Assembly (NCBI RefSeq): GCF_004682045.1
Contig: NZ_QUZT01000052.1
Coordinates: 1-49,659, forward strand
From: Pseudomonas nabeulensis
GTDB taxonomy: Bacteria; Pseudomonadota; Gammaproteobacteria; Pseudomonadales; Pseudomonadaceae
Length of the DNA: 49,659 nt
Direction: 5' to 3'
Shown here piece after piece: positions 16,086-23,845 of this stretch; positions within the stretch are counted from its first letter, which is position 1, and each line of letters starts with the position of its first letter. The notes under the pieces were generated by a model, which ran no database searches, had not been told where the DNA came from, and worked only from the letters and a program-made list of their open reading frames with translations. The position numbers and the translations under genes are program-made.

Positions 16086-16962
16086 CCGGACACTCACGCA
16101 GCAACGCCAGCCAGGCCTGGGCGGCTTTCGACAGATAGGCGCCCTCACGCCAGATAAACGCAATGTCCCAGCGCAGGTAGTCAGGCGCCTTGAGCGTCAG
16201 GCGTACCACCCCCGGTCGCACCAGCCCACGGGCGACCACGCTGGGCAACAGCACCACGCCTTGGCCCGCCGCGACCAGCGCCACCAGAAAATCCGCCTGG
16301 CCACTGCGCCCGACTTCCCTGGGGGTAAAGCCCAGCCCTTGGCAGGCCTGCAGCAGCCGGTCGTTCAGCACAAAACTGCGTTGGTACATCAAGAACGGCG
16401 TGTCGGCCAATTCTTCCAGGCGCACTTGGGCGTTTTCCGCCAGTGGATGGTCCATCGGCAGCAGGGCGTCCAGCGGTTCGTCGCAGAAGGCTTGCCAGGC
16501 GAAGGCCGGGTCGCTGGGCATCAGGCTGCCGCCCACATCCAGTTCGCCGTTGAGAATCGCCTGTTCAATGGTGCGACTGCCGCCTTCCAGGAGCTGAATA
16601 GTGACCTTGGGATAGCGCCGCCGATATTCGGCAAACAACCCTGCGAACAACGTATCGCCCGCCAGCAACGGCAAGCCCAGGCGCAGCTCGCCGCGCGTCA
16701 GTTGCTGCATATCGTCCAGCTCGCTGAGTAATTCGCCCTGCAAGCGCAGCATGGCTTCGGCACGTTGCAACACCACCTCGCCCGCAGCGGTCAGGCGGAT
16801 CTGCGAACCCGTGCGTTCCAGCAACGGAGTGCCCAGGCTCTGTTCCAACTGCGCCACTTGCTTGCTGACGGCGGACTGGCTGATATGCAGGGTCTTGCCC
16901 GCTTGGGTAAAACCGCCCCGGTGGATGACTTCGACAAAGCTGCGCAGCTGTTTGAATTCCAT
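16066..16962 (-). CDS. LysR family regulator, CidR-like
   Basis: A 298-residue LysR-type regulator: N-terminal winged helix (MEFKQLRSFVEVIHRGGFTQ, SQSAVSKQVAQLEQSLG) and a two-lobed effector domain from about residue 90. ATG 16962 gives the canonical N-terminus. It is divergent from the cidA-cidB pair, with a T-N11-A palindrome between them. This is the arrangement of CidR, which in Gram-positives responds to acetate/carbohydrate overflow. The role in this organism is inferred from position only. Confidence 0.82.
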   Translation of the reverse strand: MEFKQLRSFVEVIHRGGFTQAGKTLHISQSAVSKQVAQLEQSLGTPLLERTGSQIRLTAAGEVVLQRAEAMLRLQGELLSELDDMQQLTRGELRLGLPLLAGDTLFAGLFAEYRRRYPKVTIQLLEGGSRTIEQAILNGELDVGGSLMPSDPAFAWQAFCDEPLDALLPMDHPLAENAQVRLEELADTPFLMYQRSFVLNDRLLQACQGLGFTPREVGRSGQADFLVALVAAGQGVVLLPSVVARGLVRPGVVRLTLKAPDYLRWDIAFIWREGAYLSKAAQAWLALLRECPVNRAVQ

Positions 16963-16969
16963 GATCACA

Positions 16970-16984
16970 ATTCCAGTTTGGAAT
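16970..16984. promoter_or_regulatory. LysR-type T-N11-A operator between cidR-like gene and cidA
   Basis: ATTCCA-GTT-TGGAAT is a perfect 6-bp inverted repeat (15 bp in all), containing T(16971)-N11-A(16983), the LysR box pattern. It lies 7 bp upstream of the regulator start and about 75 bp upstream of cidA, suitable for autorepression and cid activation. Confidence 0.6.
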
Positions 16985-17060
16985 GGCTGGCAGTCTAACA
17001 ATTCGCTGTGGGGATGGGAGGCGGCCCATTAAAATGAGTGCCTGCGAGGACCCAAAGCCC

Positions 17061-17432
17061 ATGAAACGTTTCACCCGTTTGTTGATTGAATTGGTTGTGC
17101 TGCTGGCTATCTACCAGCTCGGTTGCCAACTGGCCGTCTGGCTGGCGTGGCCGATCCCGGGCGGCGTAGTGGGGTTGGGATTGCTGCTGGCGAGCTTCGC
17201 CACCGGCCTGGTCAAGCCGGCGGCCCTGCAATTGGGCGCCGGTGTGTTGATGGCCGAAATGTTGCTGTTCTTTATTCCCGCGCTGATGAGCCTGTTGGAC
17301 TACGGCGGCCTGTTGCGCAATGACGGCTGGCGCATTCTGCTGGTGATTGGCTTGAGCACGTTGGCCGTGATGCTGGTGACCGCGTTCACCGTGGAATTGG
17401 TGTGCCGTTGGAGGCTGCGCCGTGAAGCTTGA
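17061..17432 (+). CDS. cidA: CidA/LrgA family holin-like protein
   Basis: A 123-residue membrane protein with about four helices. It begins MKRFTRLLIELVVLLAIYQLG, then PGGVVGLGLLLASFATGLV and LFFIPALMSLLDYG, all family hallmarks. CidA/LrgA proteins are proposed holin-like regulators of murein hydrolase activity, and recent work links them to overflow metabolite transport. The start at 17061 was chosen as the first Met that leaves the family N-terminus. The stop overlaps the GTG start of cidB by 11 bp. Confidence 0.88.
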   Translation: MKRFTRLLIELVVLLAIYQLGCQLAVWLAWPIPGGVVGLGLLLASFATGLVKPAALQLGAGVLMAEMLLFFIPALMSLLDYGGLLRNDGWRILLVIGLSTLAVMLVTAFTVELVCRWRLRREA

Positions 17433-18108
17433 GCTGATGCCGGTGTTCTGGCTCGCCCTGACTCTGGGCGCATACGTGTTCAGCCGCTGGATCTACCGCC
17501 GCACCGGGCGCTATCTGCTGTCGCCACTGATTCTGGTGCCCGTGTTGCTGCTGGCGGTGGCCGTGCCGATGAACACCGCCTACGCCGAATACGCGGCGGA
17601 CACCCATTGGCTGATGCTGGTGCTGGGCCCGGTGACCGTGGCATTCGCCGTGCCGATCTGGCAACAACGTCGCTTGTTGGCGCGGCACTGGTCGGCGTTG
17701 CTGCTGGGGATGGTCGCGGGCAGTGTGGCGTCCATCGGCACCTCGTTTGGCCTGGCCAAGGCGTTGGCGCTGGACAGTTCGGTAACGATGTCCCTGGTGC
17801 CGCGCTCCATCACCACGCCGTTCGCCATGCCGGTCTCGTCCGACCTCGGCGGCGTACCGGAACTCACCGCCGTGTTCGTGATGTTCACCGGGGTCTTCGG
17901 CGCCATGCTCGGCGGTGTGCTGCTTAAATGGCTGCCGCTGCGCACACCCCTGGCGCGCGGTGCGTTGTTTGGCGTGGGCGCCCATGGTGCGGGCGTCAGC
18001 CGGGCGCGGGAAGTGGGCGGCGAGGAAGGCTCGGTCGCGGGCCTGGTCATGGTCCTGACCGGCCTGCTCAACCTGTTCGCCGCGCCTTTATTGGCGGCGC
18101 TTCTCTGA
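17422..18108 (+). CDS. cidB: CidB/LrgB family membrane protein
   Basis: A 228-residue polytopic membrane protein, partner of CidA. The GTG start at 17422 overlaps cidA by 11 bp. Signature regions are VALDSSVTMSLVPRSITTPF-like (LALDSSVTMSLVPRSITTPF) and GALFGVGAHGAGVSRAREVG near the C-terminus. Multiple hydrophobic helices are clear. Together with cidA and the divergent LysR it forms a complete cid locus. The physiological role (cell lysis or pyruvate/glycolate transport) differs between species and is not decided here. Confidence 0.9.
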   Translation: MKLELMPVFWLALTLGAYVFSRWIYRRTGRYLLSPLILVPVLLLAVAVPMNTAYAEYAADTHWLMLVLGPVTVAFAVPIWQQRRLLARHWSALLLGMVAGSVASIGTSFGLAKALALDSSVTMSLVPRSITTPFAMPVSSDLGGVPELTAVFVMFTGVFGAMLGGVLLKWLPLRTPLARGALFGVGAHGAGVSRAREVGGEEGSVAGLVMVLTGLLNLFAAPLLAALL

Positions 18109-18243
18109 CGCGGTTTACACAGATTTAAACTATTCTCAACGCTGACTCGTACGGTCATCAAGCTGGCTGCCAAGGCAACTACGGCAGTCAGGGCGTCTGA
18201 CTAGACTGGCCCATCACTTAAAAAAACAATAAGAACGTGCGCC

Positions 18244-18250
18244 AAGGAGG
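18244..18250 (+). promoter_or_regulatory. Ribosome binding site deciding the GTG start of the aldolase gene
   Basis: AAGGAGG, a near-perfect anti-Shine-Dalgarno match, sits 8 nt before GTG 18259 and supports this start. Confidence 0.85.
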
Positions 18251-18258
18251 TCATTGCC

Positions 18259-19041
18259 GTGAGCCTAGCCCCGGTTCTATCGTCACAAAATATCAAGGAT
18301 CAGGTCAGCGCTGCCGAGTGGCAGACCCGCGTCGACCTGGCGGCCTGTTATCGCCTGGTGGCGCTGCATGGCTGGGATGACCTGATCTTCACCCATATCT
18401 CGGCCAAGGTGCCGGGCACCGAAGATTTCCTGATCAACCCCTACGGGCTGATGTTCCACGAAATCACCGCGTCGAGCCTGGTCAAAGTCGACCAGGCTGG
18501 CAACAAGCTGATGGACAGTCCCTACGAGATCAACCCGGCGGGCTACACCATCCACAGCGCGATCCATGAAGTGCGCCACGATGTGACCTGCGTGCTGCAC
18601 ACCCACACCGCATCGGGCGTTGCCGTGGCGGCGCAGAAACAGGGGGTGTTGCCCATCAGCCAGCAATCGATCTTCGTGTTGTCGAGCCTGGCGTATCACG
18701 CCTATGAGGGCGTGGCGCTGAATCACGAAGAGAAGGCCCGCTTGCAGGCCGATCTGGGTGAAAACAATTTCCTGATGCTGCACAACCACGGCCTGCTGAC
18801 CTGCGCCGGCACCATCGCCGACACCTTCCTGATGATGTTCACCTTCCAGCGCGCCTGTGACATCCAGGTTTTGGCACAAAATGGCGGTGCGGAGTTGATC
18901 CCTATCGGGCCGCAGATCCTGCAAGGCGCCAAGGCCATGGTGGCCGCCGTCACCAAAAGCGCACAAGGCATGGGCGGCGCGCTGGCCTGGCCGGCGTTGC
19001 TGCGTAAATTGGACAGCCTCGATCCTGGGTATAAAACCTGA
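18259..19041 (+). CDS. Class II aldolase/adducin family protein
   Basis: A 260-residue zinc-dependent aldolase-fold protein. The family histidines are visible: FTHISAKVPG near residue 38, VLHTHTASGVAVAA in the middle and FLMLHNHGLLTCAGT further on. It is closest in appearance to the L-fuculose-phosphate aldolase/adducin-head subgroup of unknown function. Translation starts at GTG with a strong AAGGAGG. Its stop codon shares one base with the ATG of the downstream alpha/beta hydrolase, so the two are translationally coupled. No sugar catabolic genes are nearby, so the substrate is unknown. Confidence 0.87.
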   Translation: MSLAPVLSSQNIKDQVSAAEWQTRVDLAACYRLVALHGWDDLIFTHISAKVPGTEDFLINPYGLMFHEITASSLVKVDQAGNKLMDSPYEINPAGYTIHSAIHEVRHDVTCVLHTHTASGVAVAAQKQGVLPISQQSIFVLSSLAYHAYEGVALNHEEKARLQADLGENNFLMLHNHGLLTCAGTIADTFLMMFTFQRACDIQVLAQNGGAELIPIGPQILQGAKAMVAAVTKSAQGMGGALAWPALLRKLDSLDPGYKT

Positions 19042-19943
19042 TGCCACTCGCCGAGATCCCCCTTCGAGCCTGGCGCAAGCGTGGCCAGGATTTTGTCTTT
19101 CGTGGCCGTACCATTCGTTACTGGGTGGCGGGGCAGGGCGAGCCATTGTTGCTGATCCACGGCTTCCCCACCGCCAGTTGGGACTGGCATTACCTGTGGC
19201 AACCCTTGGCCCAGCGCAATCTGGTGATCGCCTGCGACATGCTGGGTTTTGGCGACTCGGCCAAGCCGTTGGACCACACGTATTGCTTGCTGGAACAGGC
19301 TGATTTGCAACAGGCGTTGCTGGAACACTTGGCAGTGGACCAGCCGGTGCATGTGCTGGCCCATGACTACGGCGACAGCGTCGCCCAGGAACTGTTGGCC
19401 CGGCACTATGAAGGTCGCTTCCAGATGGCCAGTTGCGTGTTTCTCAACGGTGGGCTGTTCCCCGAAACCCATCGCCCCGCGCTGGTGCAAAAACTCCTGC
19501 TCAGCCCCTTGGGTTGGATGATTGGCCGCGCGTTCGGCCGCAATGCCCTGTCCAACAGCTTTAGCCAGATCTTCGGTCCCAACACTCGGCCGAGCGAAAG
19601 CGCCCTGGATGATTTCTGGAGCCTGATCAACGGCAACGACGGCACGCGGATCCTGCACAAACTGATTGGCTACATCCCCCAGCGTCGGCGCCTGCGTGAT
19701 CGTTGGGTGCAGGCGATGCAACGGGTTGAGGTGCCGCTGCGGGTGATCGACGGTGAAGTCGACCCGATTTCCGGTGCCCACATGGTTGAGCGTTACCGTG
19801 CGTTGGTGCCCCATGCCGATACGGTGCTGCTGGCCAATATCGGCCATTACCCGCAAATCGAGGCGCCGGTGCAGGTGCTCAAGCATTATTGGGCGTTTCG
19901 CGAGCGGATCGATCAGGCTGTGATGTGTAGGGCGTACATGTAG
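19041..19943 (+). CDS. Alpha/beta hydrolase with Asp nucleophile (haloalkane dehalogenase/epoxide hydrolase-like)
   Basis: A 300-residue alpha/beta hydrolase. The oxyanion segment is LLIHGFPTASWDW (38-50); the nucleophile elbow reads VLAHDYGDSVAQE, putting Asp109 where esterases have Ser. The acid is likely Asp in VIDGEVDPISGAH and the base His in IGHYPQIEAP. Asp nucleophiles are characteristic of haloalkane dehalogenases and epoxide hydrolases; the substrate here is unknown. ATG 19041 overlaps the aldolase stop by one base. The TAG stop is the first three bases of a REP arm, so the repeat abuts or contains the gene end. Confidence 0.85.
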   Translation: MPLAEIPLRAWRKRGQDFVFRGRTIRYWVAGQGEPLLLIHGFPTASWDWHYLWQPLAQRNLVIACDMLGFGDSAKPLDHTYCLLEQADLQQALLEHLAVDQPVHVLAHDYGDSVAQELLARHYEGRFQMASCVFLNGGLFPETHRPALVQKLLLSPLGWMIGRAFGRNALSNSFSQIFGPNTRPSESALDDFWSLINGNDGTRILHKLIGYIPQRRRLRDRWVQAMQRVEVPLRVIDGEVDPISGAHMVERYRALVPHADTVLLANIGHYPQIEAPVQVLKHYWAFRERIDQAVMCRAYM

Positions 19944-20071
19944 TGAGCGGGCTTGCCCCGCGCTGGGGGGCGAAGCCGCCCTAAACCCTGGTACCGCGGT
20001 GCTCCATACAGACCGCGTTGGATGGATTTGGGGCGGCTGCGCCACCCAGCGCGGGGCAAGCCCGCTCACTA
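19941..20071. repeat. REP doublet, GAGCGGGCTTGCCCCGC type
   Basis: Perfect 26-bp inverted arms at 19941-19966 and 20046-20071, each containing GGGCTTGCCCCGCGCTGG or its complement, with a further imperfect stem inside. The interior is 79 bp, longer than in the other copies. The first arm supplies the stop codon of the alpha/beta hydrolase gene. Confidence 0.9.
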
Positions 20072-20091
20072 CAAGGCTTTGTGCAGTGGGG

Positions 20092-21774
20092 TCAAAGCTG
20101 GTAGCTGAAACTCAGCGAATACCGCGGCCGCCGGTCGAAGTTATCCAGTGCCACATCCGACATTGGTTTGGCCGCTTCCAGCGCAATGTTGTAGTACTTG
20201 GCATCGCCAAAGCGCAGGCCCACGGCGGCCGAGGACAGGTCGTTGCCTTTGACGGGCAGGTCGTTGTACCAGGTCTTGGCTCGGTCGAAGACCACGTAGG
20301 GTTGCAGGATCTTCACCCACTCGCCGGCGCGGTTGTAGCTGTAGTTGACCTCGTAGGCCGCCCCCCAGCCCTTGTCGCCCGAGCCTTGATCATCCGGGTA
20401 GCCTCGGGCGAAGTTCTGCCCGCCGAAGGTCGCGCGTTCGCTGTCGGGCAAGTTGTCATTGCTCCAGTACAACGCAGCGGACAGCACACCCTGCCATTTG
20501 TCGAAGAACTTATTGCTCTGCACGCCGGACAGGCGCACGCGGAAAAAGTCCAGGTCGGGCTTCAGGCCGCCGAAGTCGGAACGGGTCGTGGCGCCCATGC
20601 CATTGATGCCTTGGTACACACCCGCGCTGAGGATGCGCAGCTGGGTGGTGTCGGCCTTGCGCCAGTCACCTTCGACGGCAAGGGCTCGCAGGTTGGTTTC
20701 CAGGTCGAAGCGCTGCGGGAAGCCTTCGAGTTTATAGCGGGTGGTCTGGTCGACCGCATACAGGCGCGTCCCCAGGCTCAACGACTCAAGCGGTGAGGCA
20801 ATGAACGGGTGGGTGAGGCCCACGGAGTATCGGTCGATTTCCTGGTGCGGCGTGAGTTCGAAGCCATCGCCCAGTTGCAGGCTGGTACGTGGGTCGGCGC
20901 GATAGCGTTCGCCCGACAGCACCACTTGAGTGCCCTCGCTGTTGATGAACTGGCTGTAGGCCGCACGGTAGTAGTGTTCCTTGTCGTTACCCGGTGGAAA
21001 CAAGCCGCTGATGCTCAACTGCTCGCCCATGGACGTCCACGAATTGCTGGTGGCCGTGAGCAACGCCTGGGTGCTGCCACGGCTGGATTCGGTGAGGCTC
21101 ATGCTGGTGGTGAATGGCTTGCGGCTGGCGGTGATCTGCATATGGGTGCCGCCGTCGGTGGTGCCGGGCGGTGGCACCTGGGCCTGCAGGGTCACCCCGG
21201 GAATCGCGCCCATCAGCGTGGTGTAGCGCTCGAAGGTCTTGCGGGTCAGGGGGCGTTCGGCCTTGAGCTTTTCCGCCAGTTTGTCGACGTAGGCCGAGAC
21301 GGAGCCGATATCGCCCTGCACTTGGTAATCGCGGATATAACCCTCCACCAGCACCACGTGCACCAGGCCGCCTTCGAAGGTTTGTTGCGGCAGGAACGCG
21401 TAGGACAACAGGTAACCGTCCTGTTGGTAACGCCGGGTGATGTTGCGCGTGGCTTCGATCAGTTGCGCCAGGTTGGTCTCATGGCCGATCAAGGGTTCGA
21501 AGACCTGGGCCATTTCCTTGAGCGGGTACACCGTGCCGCCGTCGATCTGTAGCTTGCGGATGGTCACTTTGGTGTCCATCAACAAGGGTTGCCCTGCGGT
21601 CGGTGATGGCGTGGGCAACTGAGTTTCTGGAGCAACCGGGCGGTAGGCGTCGGCGGGCAGGTTGGGCACCGGCAGGGTGCGGATGGTGTCGTTGCTATTG
21701 AGGAAGCTGGGTAGGGTATCGGCGCAAGCGTAGGTACTGAGGGTAAGCAACAACAACGGCGTCAAAGCGCGCAT
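20092..21774 (-). CDS. ShlB/FhaC/HecB family two-partner secretion transporter (TpsB)
   Basis: A 560-residue outer-membrane protein. A signal peptide (MRALTPLLLLTLSTYACA) is followed by a Pro-rich linker, POTRA-type domains (VTIRKLQIDGGTVYPLKEM; GYIRDYQVQGDIGS) and a 16-strand barrel. FARGYPDDQGSGDKGW carries the RGY motif of loop 6 in the TpsB/Omp85 superfamily. ATG 21774 has GGAG six bases upstream. TpsB proteins export a large TpsA exoprotein, but no TpsA with a haemagglutination-type N-terminus is visible nearby. The upstream gene encodes a Gly-rich lipoprotein, with a terminator between them, so any partnership is unproven. Confidence 0.9.
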   Translation of the reverse strand: MRALTPLLLLTLSTYACADTLPSFLNSNDTIRTLPVPNLPADAYRPVAPETQLPTPSPTAGQPLLMDTKVTIRKLQIDGGTVYPLKEMAQVFEPLIGHETNLAQLIEATRNITRRYQQDGYLLSYAFLPQQTFEGGLVHVVLVEGYIRDYQVQGDIGSVSAYVDKLAEKLKAERPLTRKTFERYTTLMGAIPGVTLQAQVPPPGTTDGGTHMQITASRKPFTTSMSLTESSRGSTQALLTATSNSWTSMGEQLSISGLFPPGNDKEHYYRAAYSQFINSEGTQVVLSGERYRADPRTSLQLGDGFELTPHQEIDRYSVGLTHPFIASPLESLSLGTRLYAVDQTTRYKLEGFPQRFDLETNLRALAVEGDWRKADTTQLRILSAGVYQGINGMGATTRSDFGGLKPDLDFFRVRLSGVQSNKFFDKWQGVLSAALYWSNDNLPDSERATFGGQNFARGYPDDQGSGDKGWGAAYEVNYSYNRAGEWVKILQPYVVFDRAKTWYNDLPVKGNDLSSAAVGLRFGDAKYYNIALEAAKPMSDVALDNFDRRPRYSLSFSYQL

Positions 21775-21872
21775 AGGACACTCCATGGTCGAAACTGCAG
21801 CAGCGTTTTGCAGGTGCCCGCCGGGCTCTGGGGCGCGGTTCGGGGGTTTGCTGGGGCTTTGCAGGCGCCCAT

Positions 21873-21908
21873 AAAAAAGACGAGAGGCTTATTTAAGGTC
21901 TCTCGTCT
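21873..21908 (-). terminator. Terminator between the Gly-rich lipoprotein gene and tpsB
   Basis: On the minus strand, AGACGAGAG and CTCTCGTCT form a perfect 9-bp stem followed by TTTTTTAT. It lies about 55 bp past the lipoprotein stop and about 100 bp before the TpsB start, so the two genes are at least partly separated in transcription. Confidence 0.88.
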
Positions 21909-21960
21909 CAACCAAGCGTAGGCGCTGTAGGTGAGGCCGTCTAATCGGCCAGGTGCAATT

Positions 21961-23544
21961 CTATTTTTTGCCGGTCAGGCCACCGAGCACGCCGCCCAGC
22001 AGACCACCGTTAGTGCTGGTGCCGGCACTGGCCCCGGCGGAGGCAGATGCGCTACCTCCCAGGTTCAGGCCGCCACCGAGCAAACCACCCCCGGTGCTGG
22101 TGCCGCCGGTGACCAGGCCACCGACCGAGGCTACGGTGCCGCCGACTGCGCTGACGGTGCCGCCCAGGGCATTGGTGATCGGGTTGGCGTTGGCACCGGT
22201 GATGGCGCCGCCGAGGTTGCTGACCGCGCCGCCGACGTTGGTTACCAGGCCGTTGACCGGAGCGCCCAGGCCAGTGGCCCCGCCGATGTTTTGGGTCAGG
22301 CTGGTCACACCGCTGGTGACAGGATTGAGAGCCGTGCCAATGTTAGTGGTCAATGCGGCAATCGGTGCACCCGCTGCAGTGTTGGGGACGCCGCTGCCAC
22401 CCAGTAGAGTGCCCAGGGATGCCACGGTATTGCCTGCGTTGCCGCCGGCGACGCCAGTGGCACCGACCACGCCGCTGGTGCTGCCCGCAGTCAGGCCGCT
22501 GCTGGCGCCGCCGATGATGCCGCCGAGCAGTTCAGGCAAGCCCAGTTGATTGGTGCCGCCACTTCCGCCAGTGCCGCCTGTGGTTGGGTTGACGTAGCCG
22601 CCAGCCGTGCCGACAACGGTGCCGACGCCATTGAGCACGTTACCGACTGCGCCGGTGACAGGGTTGCCGCTGCCACCCGCACTGGCAACTTGATTGCCGA
22701 GGCCGTTGACGGTATCGCCGACTTTATCCAGCAGGCCGCCTACAGGGGCGCCAAGGCCGGTCGCGGAGCCGACTTTACCGGTGGTGTTTTCCAGCAGGGA
22801 CACCACCGGCACCAGGACTTTCGAGCCGACGGCGTCGGTCACCGAACCTAGTGGGCCGGTGGTGCTGGCGGTGCTCAGGGTGTCGCCGAGCATGGTCACG
22901 GCATTGCCGACCTTGCCCACCACGCCGCCAACTACCGGTGCGACGCCGCCGACAACCGGTACGCCGCCCAACAAGGTCGCGACGTTATTACCGGTGACGG
23001 TCACCCCATCGCCAAGGTCAGCCACGCCGTTGGCCACGCCAGCGACGGTTTTGCCCAGTGCATTGCTATCTGTTCCCAGCGAGCCCAGGCCGTCCGACAG
23101 ACCGGTGCCGATGCTGCCGACGGCGGTGCCGGTCGCGGTGACCAAGCCACCTGCGGTTGCGCCAACGATGGGCAGGCTGCCGAGGGTGGTACCCAGGCTG
23201 CCGACGGTGCCGCCGACGCCGGTCACGGTATTGCCGAGGGTGTCGACAACCGTTGCAGTGACCAGCGGAGTCGTGGTGGTGCCAGGGTCAGTGACGCCGC
23301 CACCTGTTCCACCGCCTGTGCCGCCACCTGTTCCACCACCTGTGCCACCGCCGGTACCACCGTCCGTGCCGCCACCGGTACCGCCGCCGGTGCCACCACC
23401 CGTACCGCCGCCTGCGGCTGTATCAGTCGAAGCCGAGCCACCACTGTGATGCCCGCCGCCGCCGCTGCTGCAACCACCGAGCGCCAACGCTACTGCCAGG
23501 GCCAATACGCTACTTGCTTTCCAAAACACGATTTGAGTTTTCAT
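21961..23544 (-). CDS. Gly-rich repetitive lipoprotein (collagen-like annotation in relatives)
   Basis: A 527-residue secreted protein of unknown function. Residues 1-25 form a lipoprotein signal ending ALALGGC, so Cys25 is probably acylated. Residues 45-83 are about ten TGGG units. The remainder is a low-complexity Val/Gly/Thr/Leu helix-like repeat: a block of about 55 residues starting ATGLGAPVGGLLDKVGDTVN at 261 recurs at 423 (ATGLGAPVNGLVTNVGGAVS). There is no Arg in the whole protein, no other Cys, and after residue 25 no Phe or Trp and a single Tyr. It is not a true Gly-X-Y collagen, although such genes are often labelled collagen-like. A surface or biofilm matrix role is plausible but not shown. 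ATG 23544 is chosen for the signal peptide; a longer start adds 15 unlikely residues. Confidence 0.78.
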   Translation of the reverse strand: MKTQIVFWKASSVLALAVALALGGCSSGGGGHHSGGSASTDTAAGGGTGGGTGGGTGGGTDGGTGGGTGGGTGGGTGGGTGGGVTDPGTTTTPLVTATVVDTLGNTVTGVGGTVGSLGTTLGSLPIVGATAGGLVTATGTAVGSIGTGLSDGLGSLGTDSNALGKTVAGVANGVADLGDGVTVTGNNVATLLGGVPVVGGVAPVVGGVVGKVGNAVTMLGDTLSTASTTGPLGSVTDAVGSKVLVPVVSLLENTTGKVGSATGLGAPVGGLLDKVGDTVNGLGNQVASAGGSGNPVTGAVGNVLNGVGTVVGTAGGYVNPTTGGTGGSGGTNQLGLPELLGGIIGGASSGLTAGSTSGVVGATGVAGGNAGNTVASLGTLLGGSGVPNTAAGAPIAALTTNIGTALNPVTSGVTSLTQNIGGATGLGAPVNGLVTNVGGAVSNLGGAITGANANPITNALGGTVSAVGGTVASVGGLVTGGTSTGGGLLGGGLNLGGSASASAGASAGTSTNGGLLGGVLGGLTGKK

Positions 23545-23782
23545 GATTGAGATCCTTGCACCTGTACAACCTGGGTTGTCTTCAAACACTCCCTACTTCT
23601 TGGGGTAGGGATGTGTTTGTCCGTGAGGTCATATGAATCCCGGGCGCGCTTTCCCACCATTCTCAACTTGGTATTAACGATTTATATACGGGTGTTGAAT
23701 CACCGCTTTGGGACTAATACCAACGGTGTAAAGAGAGGATGTATCAAGATGTATATATATTAAAAATCAATAGGTTAAATAA
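23545..23782. promoter_or_regulatory. AT-rich control region upstream of the Gly-rich lipoprotein gene
   Basis: No gene is visible here. The segment from about 23690 to 23780 is clearly AT rich compared with its surroundings, with runs such as TGTATATATATTAAAAATCA. A perfect inverted repeat, CCCTAC-N8-GTAGGG at 23591-23610, lies about 50-70 bp upstream of the lipoprotein start. TA-rich islands in pseudomonads are typical targets of MvaT-type silencers; binding is an inference. Confidence 0.55.
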
Positions 23783-23819
23783 AATAGCGGGCTTGAAAAA
23801 GCCCGCTATTACTTAGGGT
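23783..23819 (-). terminator. Terminator after the maoC-like gene
   Basis: AATAGCGGGCTT and AAGCCCGCTATT pair perfectly across a short loop. On the minus strand the hairpin is followed by TTATTTAA, suitable for ending the fabG-maoC transcript. Confidence 0.8.
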
Positions 23820-23831
23820 GTATATATACAA
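23820..23831. repeat. TGTATATATACA palindrome
   Basis: A perfect 12-bp palindrome in the short gap after the maoC-like gene, inside an AT-rich tract. It may be an operator or a by-product of base composition. Confidence 0.3.
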
Positions 23832-23845
23832 TTAATCAGTATGTT

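Noticed and set aside
23290..23420. Short tandem DNA repeat looking like a CRISPR or minisatellite
   Set aside because: It encodes the in-frame TGGG tract of the lipoprotein; units are about 12 bp with no spacers.
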